Positions 33,593 to 43,811 of a stretch of 60,161 nt of DNA are shown piece after piece (positions within the stretch are counted from its first letter, which is position 1; each line of letters starts with the position of its first letter). Origin of the DNA: Clostridium saudiense (lineage in GTDB: Bacteria; Bacillota; Clostridia; Clostridiales; Clostridiaceae). Below the pieces are notes generated by a model. It did no database searches. It saw nothing but the letters and a program-made list of their open reading frames with translations, and was not told the DNA's origin. Made by a program: the position numbers and the translations under genes. Where the stretch lies: NCBI RefSeq assembly GCF_000577815.1, contig NZ_CBYM010000020.1:1-60161 (forward strand), written 5' to 3'.

Positions 33593-36044
33593 TTATGCAT
33601 TATGTGAAACATTATTTTGTATTAGTTTAACAAAGGTATCAGGAGTAACAATTCTAACTTTAGGGTTTTTATTTAACTTAGTTATGACATCATTAACATT
33701 ATCCATTGTATTACTCCAAACATGAACATAAACAAAGGTATAAGAGTTAGGATCTTTAATATTAGTATAACCACAATCAATTCTATCATTGATATTAGAA
33801 AGTAATTGATTTTCATCCTCTATTCCTCCCAAAAGTAAATCGCGGCATGAAATAATTGGTTTATCATTAGACCAAATTATTTTTCCATTATAGGCATTGT
33901 TTATATCATAATTTAGATAAAGTAAGCCATCTATATTTGAGTTACAGGTATATTTATCCCATAAATCTTTTCTATAAAAAGCTTCATCATTAAGAATCAA
34001 TACATTATGTGCATCAACATTTGCCATATATTCATTGAGTCTTTTGGTATAGCTAAGTAGTTTGTCAGATGGATATTTACTAGGATACATGTATCCATTA
34101 CCAGAAGCTGCAACTACATAATTATCAGTATATTTAGTGGAATTTGCAACTTCATAATATTTATTAAAAACTGTAGGAGCTAAATAGTACAAAGATGGAT
34201 TTAAAGACCAACCTAAATTAAATTTACCTCTGTGAGGAGAGCCAAACCAATTCTTCATATTGAAATTACTTCCTAATAGCCATTGTTGATTATCTCCATC
34301 AGACATAATAAAAGTAATGTAATGAACTCCATCTTCTTCAGTAACTTGATTATTAATATTTTGAAGCTTTGTTGTTGAAGGATACGAACTTAAAACTGAA
34401 AGATTATAAGACCAATCTGCAGCAATAGTGTCAATACCAAAGCTAGATGCAATTGAAACCTTTGTGTGTTCATCAGGTGCCCAGCCTAAGATTCTACCAC
34501 CGTCATCCATAGAATTAAAAATTAATTCTCTTAATGTGCTATCGTGTATATCATCTTCGTAGAAAACTAATGACTTTGAAAGAATGGCATAGTCTCTTAA
34601 TGACATATATTTATCACTAGGTAATTCTATTACAGTAGAATGATTTAAGCCAGAGTTCCATAGATTATTAAATGCCCAATATTTATCAGTTTCTCTGCAG
34701 TCTTCAATTAGGTTTGTTATGCCATGATTGTTTAATATGGTTTCGATAGATTCATCAATTGCTATTGAGTCATTTAATGATGCTAAGGTGCAGGCATTGT
34801 TTATTGATGATTCCTTTACATTGCTATATAGTACATAGCCGTTTATATAGCATTTAAACTTATCTATAAGTTTCCAAGGGTCATTTATTATTTTATATTT
34901 TGCATTGTAGTTTTTATTTAAATCATCAAGCCATATTTGATAATCAGGTTCGCTTGAACTTAATATATATATTTGCTTATCACTTTTTGAAGCTATAAGC
35001 CCCTGAAGAGTTGCAATCATGGTTTGCTCGGCTTTTGTCATATTATTGTCAGATATAACATAAAGCAATTTAGGGGGGATAGGACCTTTAATATAGGAGT
35101 CATTAACTTCTATACGATCATTATAGCTACAATTTAATAAACTTATGTTTTTATTAGAAAGATTTGTGCTATTAGTTGAATTATAATTAGCAAATGTAGA
35201 GTTACAACCTTTATATTTATCATAAAAATTACTTAAGAAGTCATATCTATTACCAACATAAAAATCTACAGCATCTCGTTGAGAAATTCCAGAAAGCAAT
35301 ACTTGACGTCCGATGATATCATTTAAACTAACATTATTACCATTTTTAATAATGTCATACATTATCATAAAAGTGGTAGTTCTACCTACTCCAGCTTTAC
35401 AGTGAAAGTGAAACCATGTATCTTCAGAATGGCTTTTAATAATGTCAATAAAGTAATTAACCATATCTTCATTAGGCAAATTACCATCTGTTACAGGAAT
35501 TCTAATATAAGATATATTATTTGAGTATGCTAAAGTAGATTCACTTTGAACTAAATTGGGTGTAATTATTTTTTTTATTATTGTATAAGGTTAAAGGTTT
35601 ATTTAAGTTGATAGAAGATAAATCACTATTTTCTTTTCCAATAACTTCATCTAAAGTAAGACCAGCATTTGCACTATTATTTGCATTGGCAAAGCTAATA
35701 GCCATATCATCGTTTATAAGCCCATGAGATTCTTGTCTTAGATCAATATCTACAATAGGAAGATTTGTATTTATATTTTCTATTAATAAAGGCAAATTAG
35801 TAGGAGTAAACTGGCCACTTCCGGATATATTAAGTTTTTCTAATCCTTCTATATTTAAAGATGTTAGAGCTGAAGAGTTAGAAATATTAGTTGTTTTACG
35901 AAAGTGACCTGGTAGCGAATTAGTATTAGCAGAATCTTGAATAATATTAACATCACTTGAAGCTTCAATTGGAAAAGAAACTGATGTCAATAAAATTATA
36001 ATAGTTAATAAGAAAGTAAATATAATTTTTAAATTTTTTTTCAT
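33593..36044 (-). pseudogene. Secreted PTP-like phytase / GxGYxYP fusion, frameshifted
   Basis: Read with one base removed, this is an 816-residue exported protein. A signal peptide (KIIFTFLLTIIILLTSVSFPIEA) leads to a PTP-like inositol phosphatase domain with LPGHFRKTTNIS, IVDIDLRQESHG, YIRIPVTDGNLP and the active loop HCKAGVGRTT. A long C-terminal region is of the GxGYxYP family (GNGYMYP), a putative carbohydrate-active domain. The frame breaks within the phosphatase at a run of eight A (35569-35576); seven would restore it. As written, a roughly 167-residue stub and a separate 628-residue frame result. GAGG precedes the ATG at 36044. It may be a pseudogene, phase-variable, or a sequencing error. 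Confidence 0.82.
35569..35576 (-). repeat. A8 homopolymer at the frameshift (T8 on plus strand)
   Basis: On the coding strand the run follows LTLYNN codons. With seven A the reading continues KKIITPNLVQSES into the rest of the phosphatase; with eight it stops 8 codons later. All sequence on both sides is intact, which fits slippage. Confidence 0.85.
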
Positions 36045-36206
36045 TAGTTTATACCTCATAATTATAGTTTTTACTATTTATTAGAGTAAGCAGGAAAAAT
36101 ATAATTTATTCAGAAGTTATAATATTTTAGTGAAATAGTTAATTATGGAGCAAACAACAATATAATAAATATTATAAAAGTATGAGCATAATGAAGGAAA
36201 ATTTAA

Positions 36207-36701
36207 ATGGCTAAGAAGAAACATAGATGTAAGAAGAAAAGAAATAATAATCAATATAGTGAGTATAATGAAGGCGGAGATGTTTCTTATGAAATGAGTG
36301 AGGCGGATATTAGAACATTAGGGTTATTAAACTTACAAATATTAATGATATATATAACAATATACGCTTATATAATATTATACACATCTACTGTACAAGG
36401 AATTGAATTAATATATAGCAAATATAATAATGAACATATTGACTCAATACAGGCTGATGAAACAGCTTTACAAGCTGTATATATGTTTTTTGCAACGCAA
36501 TTAATATTTACTAGAATAGCAATTGTTAGATACAATATATTATATGAAGAAAAGGAAAGAGGAGAAATTGATTATTCACTTGAGCCTAATATAAATATTA
36601 TTAGATCTAATATAGTATCTATAATATCTCTTCTTTATCTTATTGCTGGAGCGGAAGGGGTATATGAAAGGGATAACGGACAAACTATATTTGGGGTTTA
36701 G
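36207..36701 (+). CDS. Unknown membrane protein, paralogue of the 5875 gene
   Basis: A 164-residue protein I cannot name. It starts with a strongly basic tail (AKKKHRCKKKRNNN), then has about four hydrophobic helices (about 42-62, 88-110, 132-150). It shares LGLLNLQ...IYI, the RYN(x)LxE(x)xxxGEI(x)xSLEPN loop and the IFG end with the 279-residue protein at 5875-6714, which looks like a doubled version of it. AAGGAAAA precedes the ATG. It stands alone, divergent from the phytase-like gene, with a strong terminator after it. Function unknown; a multi-copy family in this genome is likely. Confidence 0.7.
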   Translation: MAKKKHRCKKKRNNNQYSEYNEGGDVSYEMSEADIRTLGLLNLQILMIYITIYAYIILYTSTVQGIELIYSKYNNEHIDSIQADETALQAVYMFFATQLIFTRIAIVRYNILYEEKERGEIDYSLEPNINIIRSNIVSIISLLYLIAGAEGVYERDNGQTIFGV

Positions 36702-36722
36702 AGTAGGTAGTTTGATAATATA

Positions 36723-36766
36723 AAAAAATGAACTCCAACTTTCGTTAGAAAAGGAGTTCATTTTTT
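36723..36766. terminator. Bidirectional terminator
   Basis: AAAAAATGAACTCC at 36723-36736 pairs perfectly with GGAGTTCATTTTTT at 36753-36766. A and T runs on both sides let it serve the convergent membrane protein and lipoprotein genes. Confidence 0.88.
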
Positions 36767-36771
36767 ATATC

Positions 36772-37353
36772 TTATTTAATTCCTAATTTATCCTTAGCAT
36801 TATCAATCATATTTTTTAAATCTAATCTAGCATTATGAGCATCTAAGGTTAAGGATCTCAAACCTTTTACTACTTCATCTTTAGATAAAGTAGCATAATC
36901 TTTTGTCTTTTCAACAAAAGTTCCAGTATAATCATCAACAGCAATAATAGCTTTATCAGCAGCTGTTATTACTTCTTCATTGTACTTATCAACTTCGTCA
37001 TTTCCTTTTACAACGTTATTTTTTAAGTCATTCTTAAAAGCCTCTAAATTATTTTTTAATTGGTCGTAAGAATCGTTGTATGCAGTTATAAATTCATCAT
37101 ATGTATTATCATATGTAAAATCATCTACATAAATATCATAGGTAGTATCAAGTGTATTATCGTTAAAGTAATGATTATATCTTTCTGTTAGATAATCATA
37201 ATACTCCTGATTAGTAGGAGGATTTTTTTTGTCGGTATTATTAGTAGTATTGTTAGCATTATTAGTGGTATTATTATTGCTACCGCATCCAACTAAACCA
37301 AAGATAAGTAGAGATAATAATACTAATGATAGAGCTTTAAATTTTTTCTTCAT
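36772..37353 (-). CDS. Lipoprotein of unknown function
   Basis: A 193-residue lipoprotein. The signal KKKFKALSLVLLSLLIFGLVGC gives a lipobox cysteine at residue 23, followed by a low-complexity Asn/Thr linker and an all-helical, charged domain (EYYDYLTERYNHYF ... LDLKNMIDNAKDKL). No family is recognised. The ATG at 37353 has AGGAG 9 bases upstream; the longer open frame to 37485 has no ribosome site. It is probably displayed on the outer face of the membrane. Confidence 0.75.
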   Translation of the reverse strand: MKKKFKALSLVLLSLLIFGLVGCGSNNNTTNNANNTTNNTDKKNPPTNQEYYDYLTERYNHYFNDNTLDTTYDIYVDDFTYDNTYDEFITAYNDSYDQLKNNLEAFKNDLKNNVVKGNDEVDKYNEEVITAADKAIIAVDDYTGTFVEKTKDYATLSKDEVVKGLRSLTLDAHNARLDLKNMIDNAKDKLGIK

Positions 37354-37673
37354 CTTAAACATCTCCTTAAAATAGTTTATATATATAGTTTGCTTAAGAT
37401 AAATATTAGTATTCATATAAGTATTAAAAAAGCTTTGGGTATTTAAGCCTAAAAATTGAATGAATGTAGTTTTTTTTATACACATTATTAGATTTATTTT
37501 TAGGACATTAATATAACTATAGATTAATATTATGAGATTTTTTTTAATAAAGATAGTTATAGTATTAGTGGTTATTGAATAAATTTAAGTTAATATGTTT
37601 TATGGAAAAAAGAAATATTATTTTTAGAAATTTACTTAAAAATAATATTTCTTTTCGGTAGTTGTTTTTATAA
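37354..37673. other. Intergenic stretch between lipoprotein and cysteine-synthase-like genes
   Basis: About 320 AT-rich bases without a gene. TATAACTAT (37512-37520) and ATAGTTATA (37553-37561) form a small inverted repeat. The terminator at 37605-37652 ends the upstream minus-strand gene. The lipoprotein promoter must lie between these and 37353. Confidence 0.4.
37605..37652 (-). terminator. Terminator of the cysteine-synthase-like gene
   Basis: AGAAATATTATTTTTA at 37611-37626 pairs perfectly over 16 bp with TAAAAATAATATTTCT at 37637-37652. On the minus strand it is followed by TTTTTT (37610-37605). Confidence 0.8.
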
Positions 37674-38681
37674 TTAAAGAACTTTGATATCGATTAGTTT
37701 TATATTAGAAGAAATATAATTTTCTTTAACAGGCTCTTTATTCATTAAATCTGTAGATAGATATTTTTTATTATCATCAGCAAACACAGTTACTGCAACA
37801 GAAGTTGCACTATTAAGTTCTAAGGCTTTCACAGCACCTATAAAGTTAGCACCAGATGAAATTCCAACTCCAAGACCTAATTCTCGAGATAATTTTTGAG
37901 CCATAATTATTGCATCACCGTCATCAATACTGATTATTTCGTTTAAATCGTTTAAATTTACTATTGGAGGAACAAATTCATCAGATATACCCTGAATTCT
38001 ATGAGTGCCAGTGTGAGTACCTGTTGATAATGTTGGTGATGAGGATGGTTCTAAAGGATATGCCTTAAGATGATGATTTTTTTCTTTTAAGTACTTATAA
38101 ATTCCCATTATTGTACCGCCTGTACCTACACCAGAAACTAATATTGAAGGAGTTAAATGATGTCGTTTTAAGGTGTTATATATTTCAGGGGCTGTTGAAT
38201 AGTAGTGGGAATAGGAATTTGAATTATTAGAAAATTGTTGTGGTAAATATATATTAGAGCAATTAGCTTTACATTCTTCAGTTAAAGATATACATTTTGA
38301 AAATCCACCAGCTTCTTTTGAAACCAAATGCACAGTAGCATTATAACTTTCTAGTAATTTAATTCTTTCAGGACTCATCCAATCAGGCATATAAATATGA
38401 ACATTAAAACCTAAATAAGTTCCAATAGCGGCAAAAGAAATACCAGTATTTCCACTAGTTGCTTCTAAAATAAGATCATCATCATGAAGCTCTTTATTAA
38501 TATAAGCTTTTTTTAACATATATAATGCAATTCTATCTTTTATACTTCCTGTTAAATTATAATACTCTAGTTTAGCATAAACCTTCATTTTTTTTTCTTT
38601 ATATATAAAAGAAATTTCAACTAGAGGAGTATGTCCAATTAAATTTTCTAAGCTATTTAATTTAAAAATTATATCGTTCAT
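37674..38681 (-). CDS. Cysteine synthase-family PLP enzyme
   Basis: A 335-residue fold-type II PLP enzyme of the cysteine synthase / cystathionine beta-synthase group. The Schiff-base lysine is in LTGSIKDRIA, the substrate loop is EATSGNTGISFAA, and the PLP phosphate loop is SGVGTGGTIMGIYKYL. GISSGANF near the C-terminus is also conserved. O-acetylserine sulfhydrylase, homocysteine-using MccA-type or related activities cannot be separated by eye; the TSGNTG loop fits O-acetylserine users. It is monocistronic. The ribosome site is weak (AGGTG 8 bases upstream). Confidence 0.85.
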   Translation of the reverse strand: MNDIIFKLNSLENLIGHTPLVEISFIYKEKKMKVYAKLEYYNLTGSIKDRIALYMLKKAYINKELHDDDLILEATSGNTGISFAAIGTYLGFNVHIYMPDWMSPERIKLLESYNATVHLVSKEAGGFSKCISLTEECKANCSNIYLPQQFSNNSNSYSHYYSTAPEIYNTLKRHHLTPSILVSGVGTGGTIMGIYKYLKEKNHHLKAYPLEPSSSPTLSTGTHTGTHRIQGISDEFVPPIVNLNDLNEIISIDDGDAIIMAQKLSRELGLGVGISSGANFIGAVKALELNSATSVAVTVFADDNKKYLSTDLMNKEPVKENYISSNIKLIDIKVL

Positions 38682-39230
38682 ATAAACACCTATATAAAAA
38701 TTATTTTATTAATAATATATGAAGTAATATATTTTTTTAGTAAGAATTTTTTGCTATTAGGATATATCAATTAGTTATTTATGTTATTAAAATTAATAAC
38801 TATATTTTGTGTTTGAAAGATAATGAAAGTTTTTGAGAAAATGACAGAAATAAAAATATATCATTCATAATTTCGTAAAAATATGTATATAAAACTTATA
38901 AATGTAATAAGGAGTTTGAATTTTAAAAATAACATATTATTAAAAAAAATAAGTTTAAGTGATTAATAATTAATTTTTTTAAAGGAAAGTATATAAAAAT
39001 ATTAATAAAAAATTGAAATTATATACAAAGTTGTATATAATGTTTATAAAATAAAAATGTATTAATTTAGTAAAAAGAGATTTTTAATAAAAATATTATT
39101 TCATATTTGTGATTATAACTAACGAAGTTTATGAAAGCTAATAAGTTAAAAGTTTTTGTTAAAGAACCATTTTTTATTGAAAAGCAAAGAAGATAATATG
39201 ACTAAATTATAAATAAAAGGAGCGTTATTT
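38682..39230 (+). promoter_or_regulatory. Long gltB leader and promoter region
   Basis: About 550 very AT-rich bases with no gene. They hold the promoter and palindrome at 39013-39041 and then about 185 bases of leader before gltB. I looked for a T-box, glutamine riboswitch or attenuator hairpin and saw none with conviction. Confidence 0.4.
39013..39041 (+). promoter_or_regulatory. gltB promoter overlapped by a perfect palindrome
   Basis: TTGAAA at 39013-39018, a 17-base spacer, and TATAAT at 39036-39041. Within it, ATTATATACAA (39018-39028) and TTGTATATAAT (39031-39041) are perfect 11-bp inverted arms around AG, covering the spacer and the -10 box. A repressor bound there would shut the promoter. 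Confidence 0.55.
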
Positions 39231-42200
39231 ATGAAAGAAAATTGGGGCTTATACAACAGCAATTTTGAACATGACGCATGTGGAATTGGAGCTGTAGTAA
39301 ACATTAAAGGAAAGAAATCTAATAAGGTTATTAATGATGCATTAGATATTTTAGAAAATTTGAAGCATAGAGGTGGTACTGGGGCTGATGAAAATACTGG
39401 TGATGGAGCTGGTATATTAATTCAAATACCACATAATTTCTTTAAAAGAGTATGTAATGAAGATAATGTAAAATTACCAGATTCAGGTAAGTATGCAGTA
39501 GGAGCATTATTTTTACCAACTGAAGAAAGTAAAAGGAAATTAGCATTAAATATAATTAATGAAGTTTTAAATAAAAGAGGATATTCACTTTTATTATTAA
39601 GAGAAGTTCCAGTAGATTATAGTGGGCTTGGAAAAGCAGCTTTAGAAGCTATGCCAAAGATTATGCAAATTATAATTAATAAGCCAGAAGGTATAAATTC
39701 ATCTAGGGATTTTGAAAGAGAATTATATATATTAAGAAGAGATATTGAAAAGTCATTTAATAATGAAGAAAAATTAAATGATTGTAGTACTTATATAGCA
39801 TCACTTTCGTCTAAAACTATAGTTTATAAAGGGATGTTATTATCTACACAGGTTAGAGAGTTTTATCATGACCTATTAGATAAGGAAGTAGAATCAGCTA
39901 TTGCTTTAGTTCATTCAAGATATTCAACAAATACATTCCCAAGTTGGGAAAGAGCACATCCTAATAGAATGATGGTTCATAATGGTGAAATAAATACTTT
40001 AAGAGGTAATGTTAATAAAATTTATTCAAGAGAAGATTCTATTAAATCAGAAGTTTTTGGTGAAAGATTACAAGAGGTATTACCTATTATTAATAAGGAA
40101 GGTTCTGATTCAGCAACATTCGATAATGTATTAGAATTCTTATATATGGGTGGAAGAGATTTAGCAAGAGCGATATTAATGTTAATTCCAGAGCCATGGG
40201 AAAAATCAAAAAATATAGATCCTGATAAAAAAGCTTTCTATAAATATAATTCAACAATAATGGAACCATGGGATGGACCAGCTTCAATAGTATTTACTGA
40301 TGGAGATAAAGTTGGTGCAGTTTTAGATAGAAATGGATTAAGACCTTCTAGATATTACATAACTGATGATGGTTATCTTTTCTTAGCATCAGAAACAGGT
40401 GCTGTTGCAATTGATGAGGAAAGAGTTATTAGAAAAGAAAGATTAGAACCAGGTAAGATTTTATTAGTTGATACTGTTAAGGGAGAATTAATAGAGGATT
40501 CAGAAGTTAAGAAAAAATATAGCTTAGAGCATCCATATCAAGAATGGTTAGATGAAAGATTAACACCATTAAGAGATATAAAAATAGAAAATTATGAAGA
40601 AAAGTTCATGAACAAAGATGAAAGAAAAACTTATCAAAAAGTTTTTGGTTATGGATATGAAGATTTAAAAACTAATATCTTTGAAATGGCTCAAAATAAG
40701 CATGAACCAATGGCGGCTATGGGAATTGATACACCACTTGCAGTATTATCATTAAAGGATCAACCATTATTTAATTACTTTAAACAATTATTTGCTCAAG
40801 TAACAAATCCTCCAATAGATGCTATAAGAGAAGAAATCGTAACATCTACTAATGTTTACTTAGGATCTAAAGGAAATATTTTAGATGATTGTCCAGAAAG
40901 CTGCAGACAAATAGAAATAGTTAATCCAATTATAAATAATAAGGATTTAGAAAAAATAAAATCATTAAATGGACATGGGTATAAAATAAGTACATTAGAT
41001 ATTACTTTTGATATTACAAAGGAAAATAGCTTAGAAATATCATTAAAGTATTTATGTAGAGAAGCACTTCAATTAATTAAAGAAGGAACTAATGTAATTA
41101 TATTATCAGATAGATTTGTAGATAAGGATAATGCACCAATACCTTCATTATTAGCAGTTGCTGCAATGAATAATTATTTAATTAAAAAGGGTGTTAGAAG
41201 TTTAGCAGATATAATTGTTGAAACTGGTGAAGCTAGAGAAGTACATCATTTTGCAACACTTTTAGGATATGGTGCTACAGCAGTTAATCCATATTTAGTT
41301 TATCAAACTATTCATGAGTTAGTTGAAGATGGAATGATTACAATTCCTTATGAAGAGGCAACTAACAATTATGATAATGCTGTTGTAAAAGGTATAACTA
41401 AGATACTTTCTAAAATGGGAATATCGGCTATTAGATCTTATCAAGGAGCTCAAATATTTGAAGCGTTAGGTATAGATAAAACTGTAATAGATAAATACTT
41501 TACAAATACAACAAGCAGAATTGGTGGATTAACATTAAAGGATATTGAAAAAGAAGCTTTAGGAAAGCATGAAGATGCTTATAATAAGAGACTTAAGCAA
41601 CTTAACTTTGATTTAGATAACTTTGGTAGAGATAAATTAAGAAGTGATGGAGAAAAGCATTTATACAATCCAATAAGTATTTATTTACTACAACAAGCGA
41701 CTAAGAGTGGAGATTACAATAAGTTTAAGGAGTATTCTTCATTAATAATGAAAGAAGAAGAAGGATTAACTTTAAGAGGATTACTAGACTTTGAATTTGA
41801 AGAAAATCCTATTCCATTAGAAGAAGTAGAGCCAGTATCTGAAATAGTAAAGAGATTTAAGACAGGAGCAATGTCATATGGATCAATTTCAAAGGAAGCA
41901 CATGAAGCTCTTGCTATAGCTATGAACAGATTAGGTGGTAAATCTAATACTGGTGAAGGTGGAGAAGATAGAGAAAGATGGATTCCATTAGCAAACGGAG
42001 ATACAAAGAGATCAAAAATTAAACAAATAGCATCAGGAAGATTTGGTGTTACATCAGAATATTTAGTTAATGCTGATGAACTACAAATTAAAATGGCACA
42101 GGGAGCAAAGCCTGGAGAAGGTGGACAATTACCTGCATCAAAGGTATATCCTTGGATAGCTAAGACAAGGCATTCAACTACAGCAGTTGGATTAATTTCA

Positions 42201-43799
42201 CCACCACCGCATCATGATATTTATTCAATTGAGGATTTAGCACAACTTATATATGATTTAAAGAATTCGAATATATATGCAGATGTTTCAGTAAAATTAG
42301 TTGCAGAAGCAGGAGTTGGAACAGTTGCAGCAGGTGTTGCTAAGGCTGGAGCTGATGTTATATTAGTATCAGGATATGATGGAGGTACAGGGGCATCTCC
42401 TAAGACATCAATTCAACATGCCGGTCTTCCTTGGGAATTAGGACTTGCTGAAGCTCATCAAACACTTGTTATGAATAACTTAAGGGATAGAGTAAGAGTA
42501 GAAACAGATGGTAAACTTATGACTGGAAGAGATGTTGCAATAGCAGCATTACTTGGAGCAGAAGAGTTTGGATTTGCAACAGCTCCACTTGTAGCCTTAG
42601 GTTGTGTAATGATGAGAGTATGTAATTTAGATACTTGTCCAGTAGGAATTGCAACTCAAAATGAAGAGCTTAGAAAGAGGTTTACTGGTAAACCTGAATA
42701 TGTTGTAAACTTCATGGAATTTATAGCACAAGAGTTAAGGGAATATATGGCTAAGCTTGGATTTAGAAGTATAGATGAAATGATTGGCAGAGTAGATAAG
42801 TTAAAGAAAAAGGAACATCTTAATAATTGGAAGGCTGAAAGAGTTGATTTATCATTAATATTAGATAAGTCTCAAATTAATTCAGAAAATGGAGTTATCT
42901 TTAATGAAGATAAGAAATTTGATCATAAGCTTAATGAAGTTAAAGATTCAACTGTTCTTTTAGAATTAGCAAAACCAGCATTGGATAATAAAGAAAAAGT
43001 TAAAATAAATATAGATATTGTTAATACAGATAGAACATTTGGTACTATTTTAGGGTCAGAAATAACTAGAAGATATAAAACAGAAGGATTACCAGAAGAT
43101 ACAATTTGGGTTAAATGTACAGGAGCAGCAGGGCAAAGCTTTGGGGCATTTATACCAAGTGGTTTAACTTTAGAAGTTGAAGGCGATGGTAATGACTATG
43201 TTGGTAAGGGATTATCTGGAGGAAAGGTAATAGTATATCAGCCTAAAAATAGTAAACTGGTTGCAGCAGATAATATTATAGTAGGTAATGTTGCATTATA
43301 TGGAGCTACTTCAGGAAAGGCTTTCTTTAGTGGAATTGTTGGAGAAAGATTCTGTGTAAGAAATTCAGGAGCAACAGCTGTAGTAGAAGGTTGTGGAGCT
43401 CATGGATGTGAATATATGACTGGAGGAAAAGCTGTTATACTTGGAAAAACAGGAGTGAATTTCGCAGCAGGTATGAGTGGTGGAATTGCTTATGTGTTAG
43501 ATGAAGATGGAGATTTCAATTCTAAGGTTAATAAAGAAATGGTTCTTATTGAAAATCCAGATGATAAAGATGTCAAATTCTTAAAAGATATAATAAATGA
43601 ACATTATGAGCTTACTAATTCAGTTAAAGCAAAAACTATTTTAGATAATTTTGATTTATATATAACTAAGATTAAAAAAGTTATTCCTGTAGATTATAAA
43701 GAAGTTTTAGAGCTTGTTAGAATTAACGAAGAAAAGGGATGTACTAGAGATGAAGCTTTAGTAAATGCCTTTTATGAAAAAACTGGAAGGGTAATGTAA
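39231..43799 (+). CDS. gltB: Glutamate synthase (NADPH), large subunit
   Basis: A 1522-residue GOGAT large subunit, full length. It transfers the amide of glutamine to 2-oxoglutarate. The class II amidotransferase nucleophile follows a short propeptide (EHDACGIGAV, Cys17). The FMN barrel carries GAMSYGSISKEAHEALAIAMNRLGG and SGYDGGTGASP. The 3Fe-4S ligands lie in CVMMRVCNLDTCPVG, and the C-terminal right-handed helix domain has repeated Gly-rich turns. AAAAGGAG precedes the ATG. gltD follows 12 bases after the stop. Confidence 0.97.
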   Translation: MKENWGLYNSNFEHDACGIGAVVNIKGKKSNKVINDALDILENLKHRGGTGADENTGDGAGILIQIPHNFFKRVCNEDNVKLPDSGKYAVGALFLPTEESKRKLALNIINEVLNKRGYSLLLLREVPVDYSGLGKAALEAMPKIMQIIINKPEGINSSRDFERELYILRRDIEKSFNNEEKLNDCSTYIASLSSKTIVYKGMLLSTQVREFYHDLLDKEVESAIALVHSRYSTNTFPSWERAHPNRMMVHNGEINTLRGNVNKIYSREDSIKSEVFGERLQEVLPIINKEGSDSATFDNVLEFLYMGGRDLARAILMLIPEPWEKSKNIDPDKKAFYKYNSTIMEPWDGPASIVFTDGDKVGAVLDRNGLRPSRYYITDDGYLFLASETGAVAIDEERVIRKERLEPGKILLVDTVKGELIEDSEVKKKYSLEHPYQEWLDERLTPLRDIKIENYEEKFMNKDERKTYQKVFGYGYEDLKTNIFEMAQNKHEPMAAMGIDTPLAVLSLKDQPLFNYFKQLFAQVTNPPIDAIREEIVTSTNVYLGSKGNILDDCPESCRQIEIVNPIINNKDLEKIKSLNGHGYKISTLDITFDITKENSLEISLKYLCREALQLIKEGTNVIILSDRFVDKDNAPIPSLLAVAAMNNYLIKKGVRSLADIIVETGEAREVHHFATLLGYGATAVNPYLVYQTIHELVEDGMITIPYEEATNNYDNAVVKGITKILSKMGISAIRSYQGAQIFEALGIDKTVIDKYFTNTTSRIGGLTLKDIEKEALGKHEDAYNKRLKQLNFDLDNFGRDKLRSDGEKHLYNPISIYLLQQATKSGDYNKFKEYSSLIMKEEEGLTLRGLLDFEFEENPIPLEEVEPVSEIVKRFKTGAMSYGSISKEAHEALAIAMNRLGGKSNTGEGGEDRERWIPLANGDTKRSKIKQIASGRFGVTSEYLVNADELQIKMAQGAKPGEGGQLPASKVYPWIAKTRHSTTAVGLISPPPHHDIYSIEDLAQLIYDLKNSNIYADVSVKLVAEAGVGTVAAGVAKAGADVILVSGYDGGTGASPKTSIQHAGLPWELGLAEAHQTLVMNNLRDRVRVETDGKLMTGRDVAIAALLGAEEFGFATAPLVALGCVMMRVCNLDTCPVGIATQNEELRKRFTGKPEYVVNFMEFIAQELREYMAKLGFRSIDEMIGRVDKLKKKEHLNNWKAERVDLSLILDKSQINSENGVIFNEDKKFDHKLNEVKDSTVLLELAKPALDNKEKVKINIDIVNTDRTFGTILGSEITRRYKTEGLPEDTIWVKCTGAAGQSFGAFIPSGLTLEVEGDGNDYVGKGLSGGKVIVYQPKNSKLVAADNIIVGNVALYGATSGKAFFSGIVGERFCVRNSGATAVVEGCGAHGCEYMTGGKAVILGKTGVNFAAGMSGGIAYVLDEDGDFNSKVNKEMVLIENPDDKDVKFLKDIINEHYELTNSVKAKTILDNFDLYITKIKKVIPVDYKEVLELVRINEEKGCTRDEALVNAFYEKTGRVM

Positions 43800-43811
43800 G
43801 GAGGGAGTATC

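Noticed and set aside
38700..39230. Riboswitch, T-box or glutamine-type leader before gltB
   Set aside because: No conserved T-box or riboswitch sequence and no terminator/antiterminator pair could be found in the long leader; only AT-rich DNA and the promoter palindrome.
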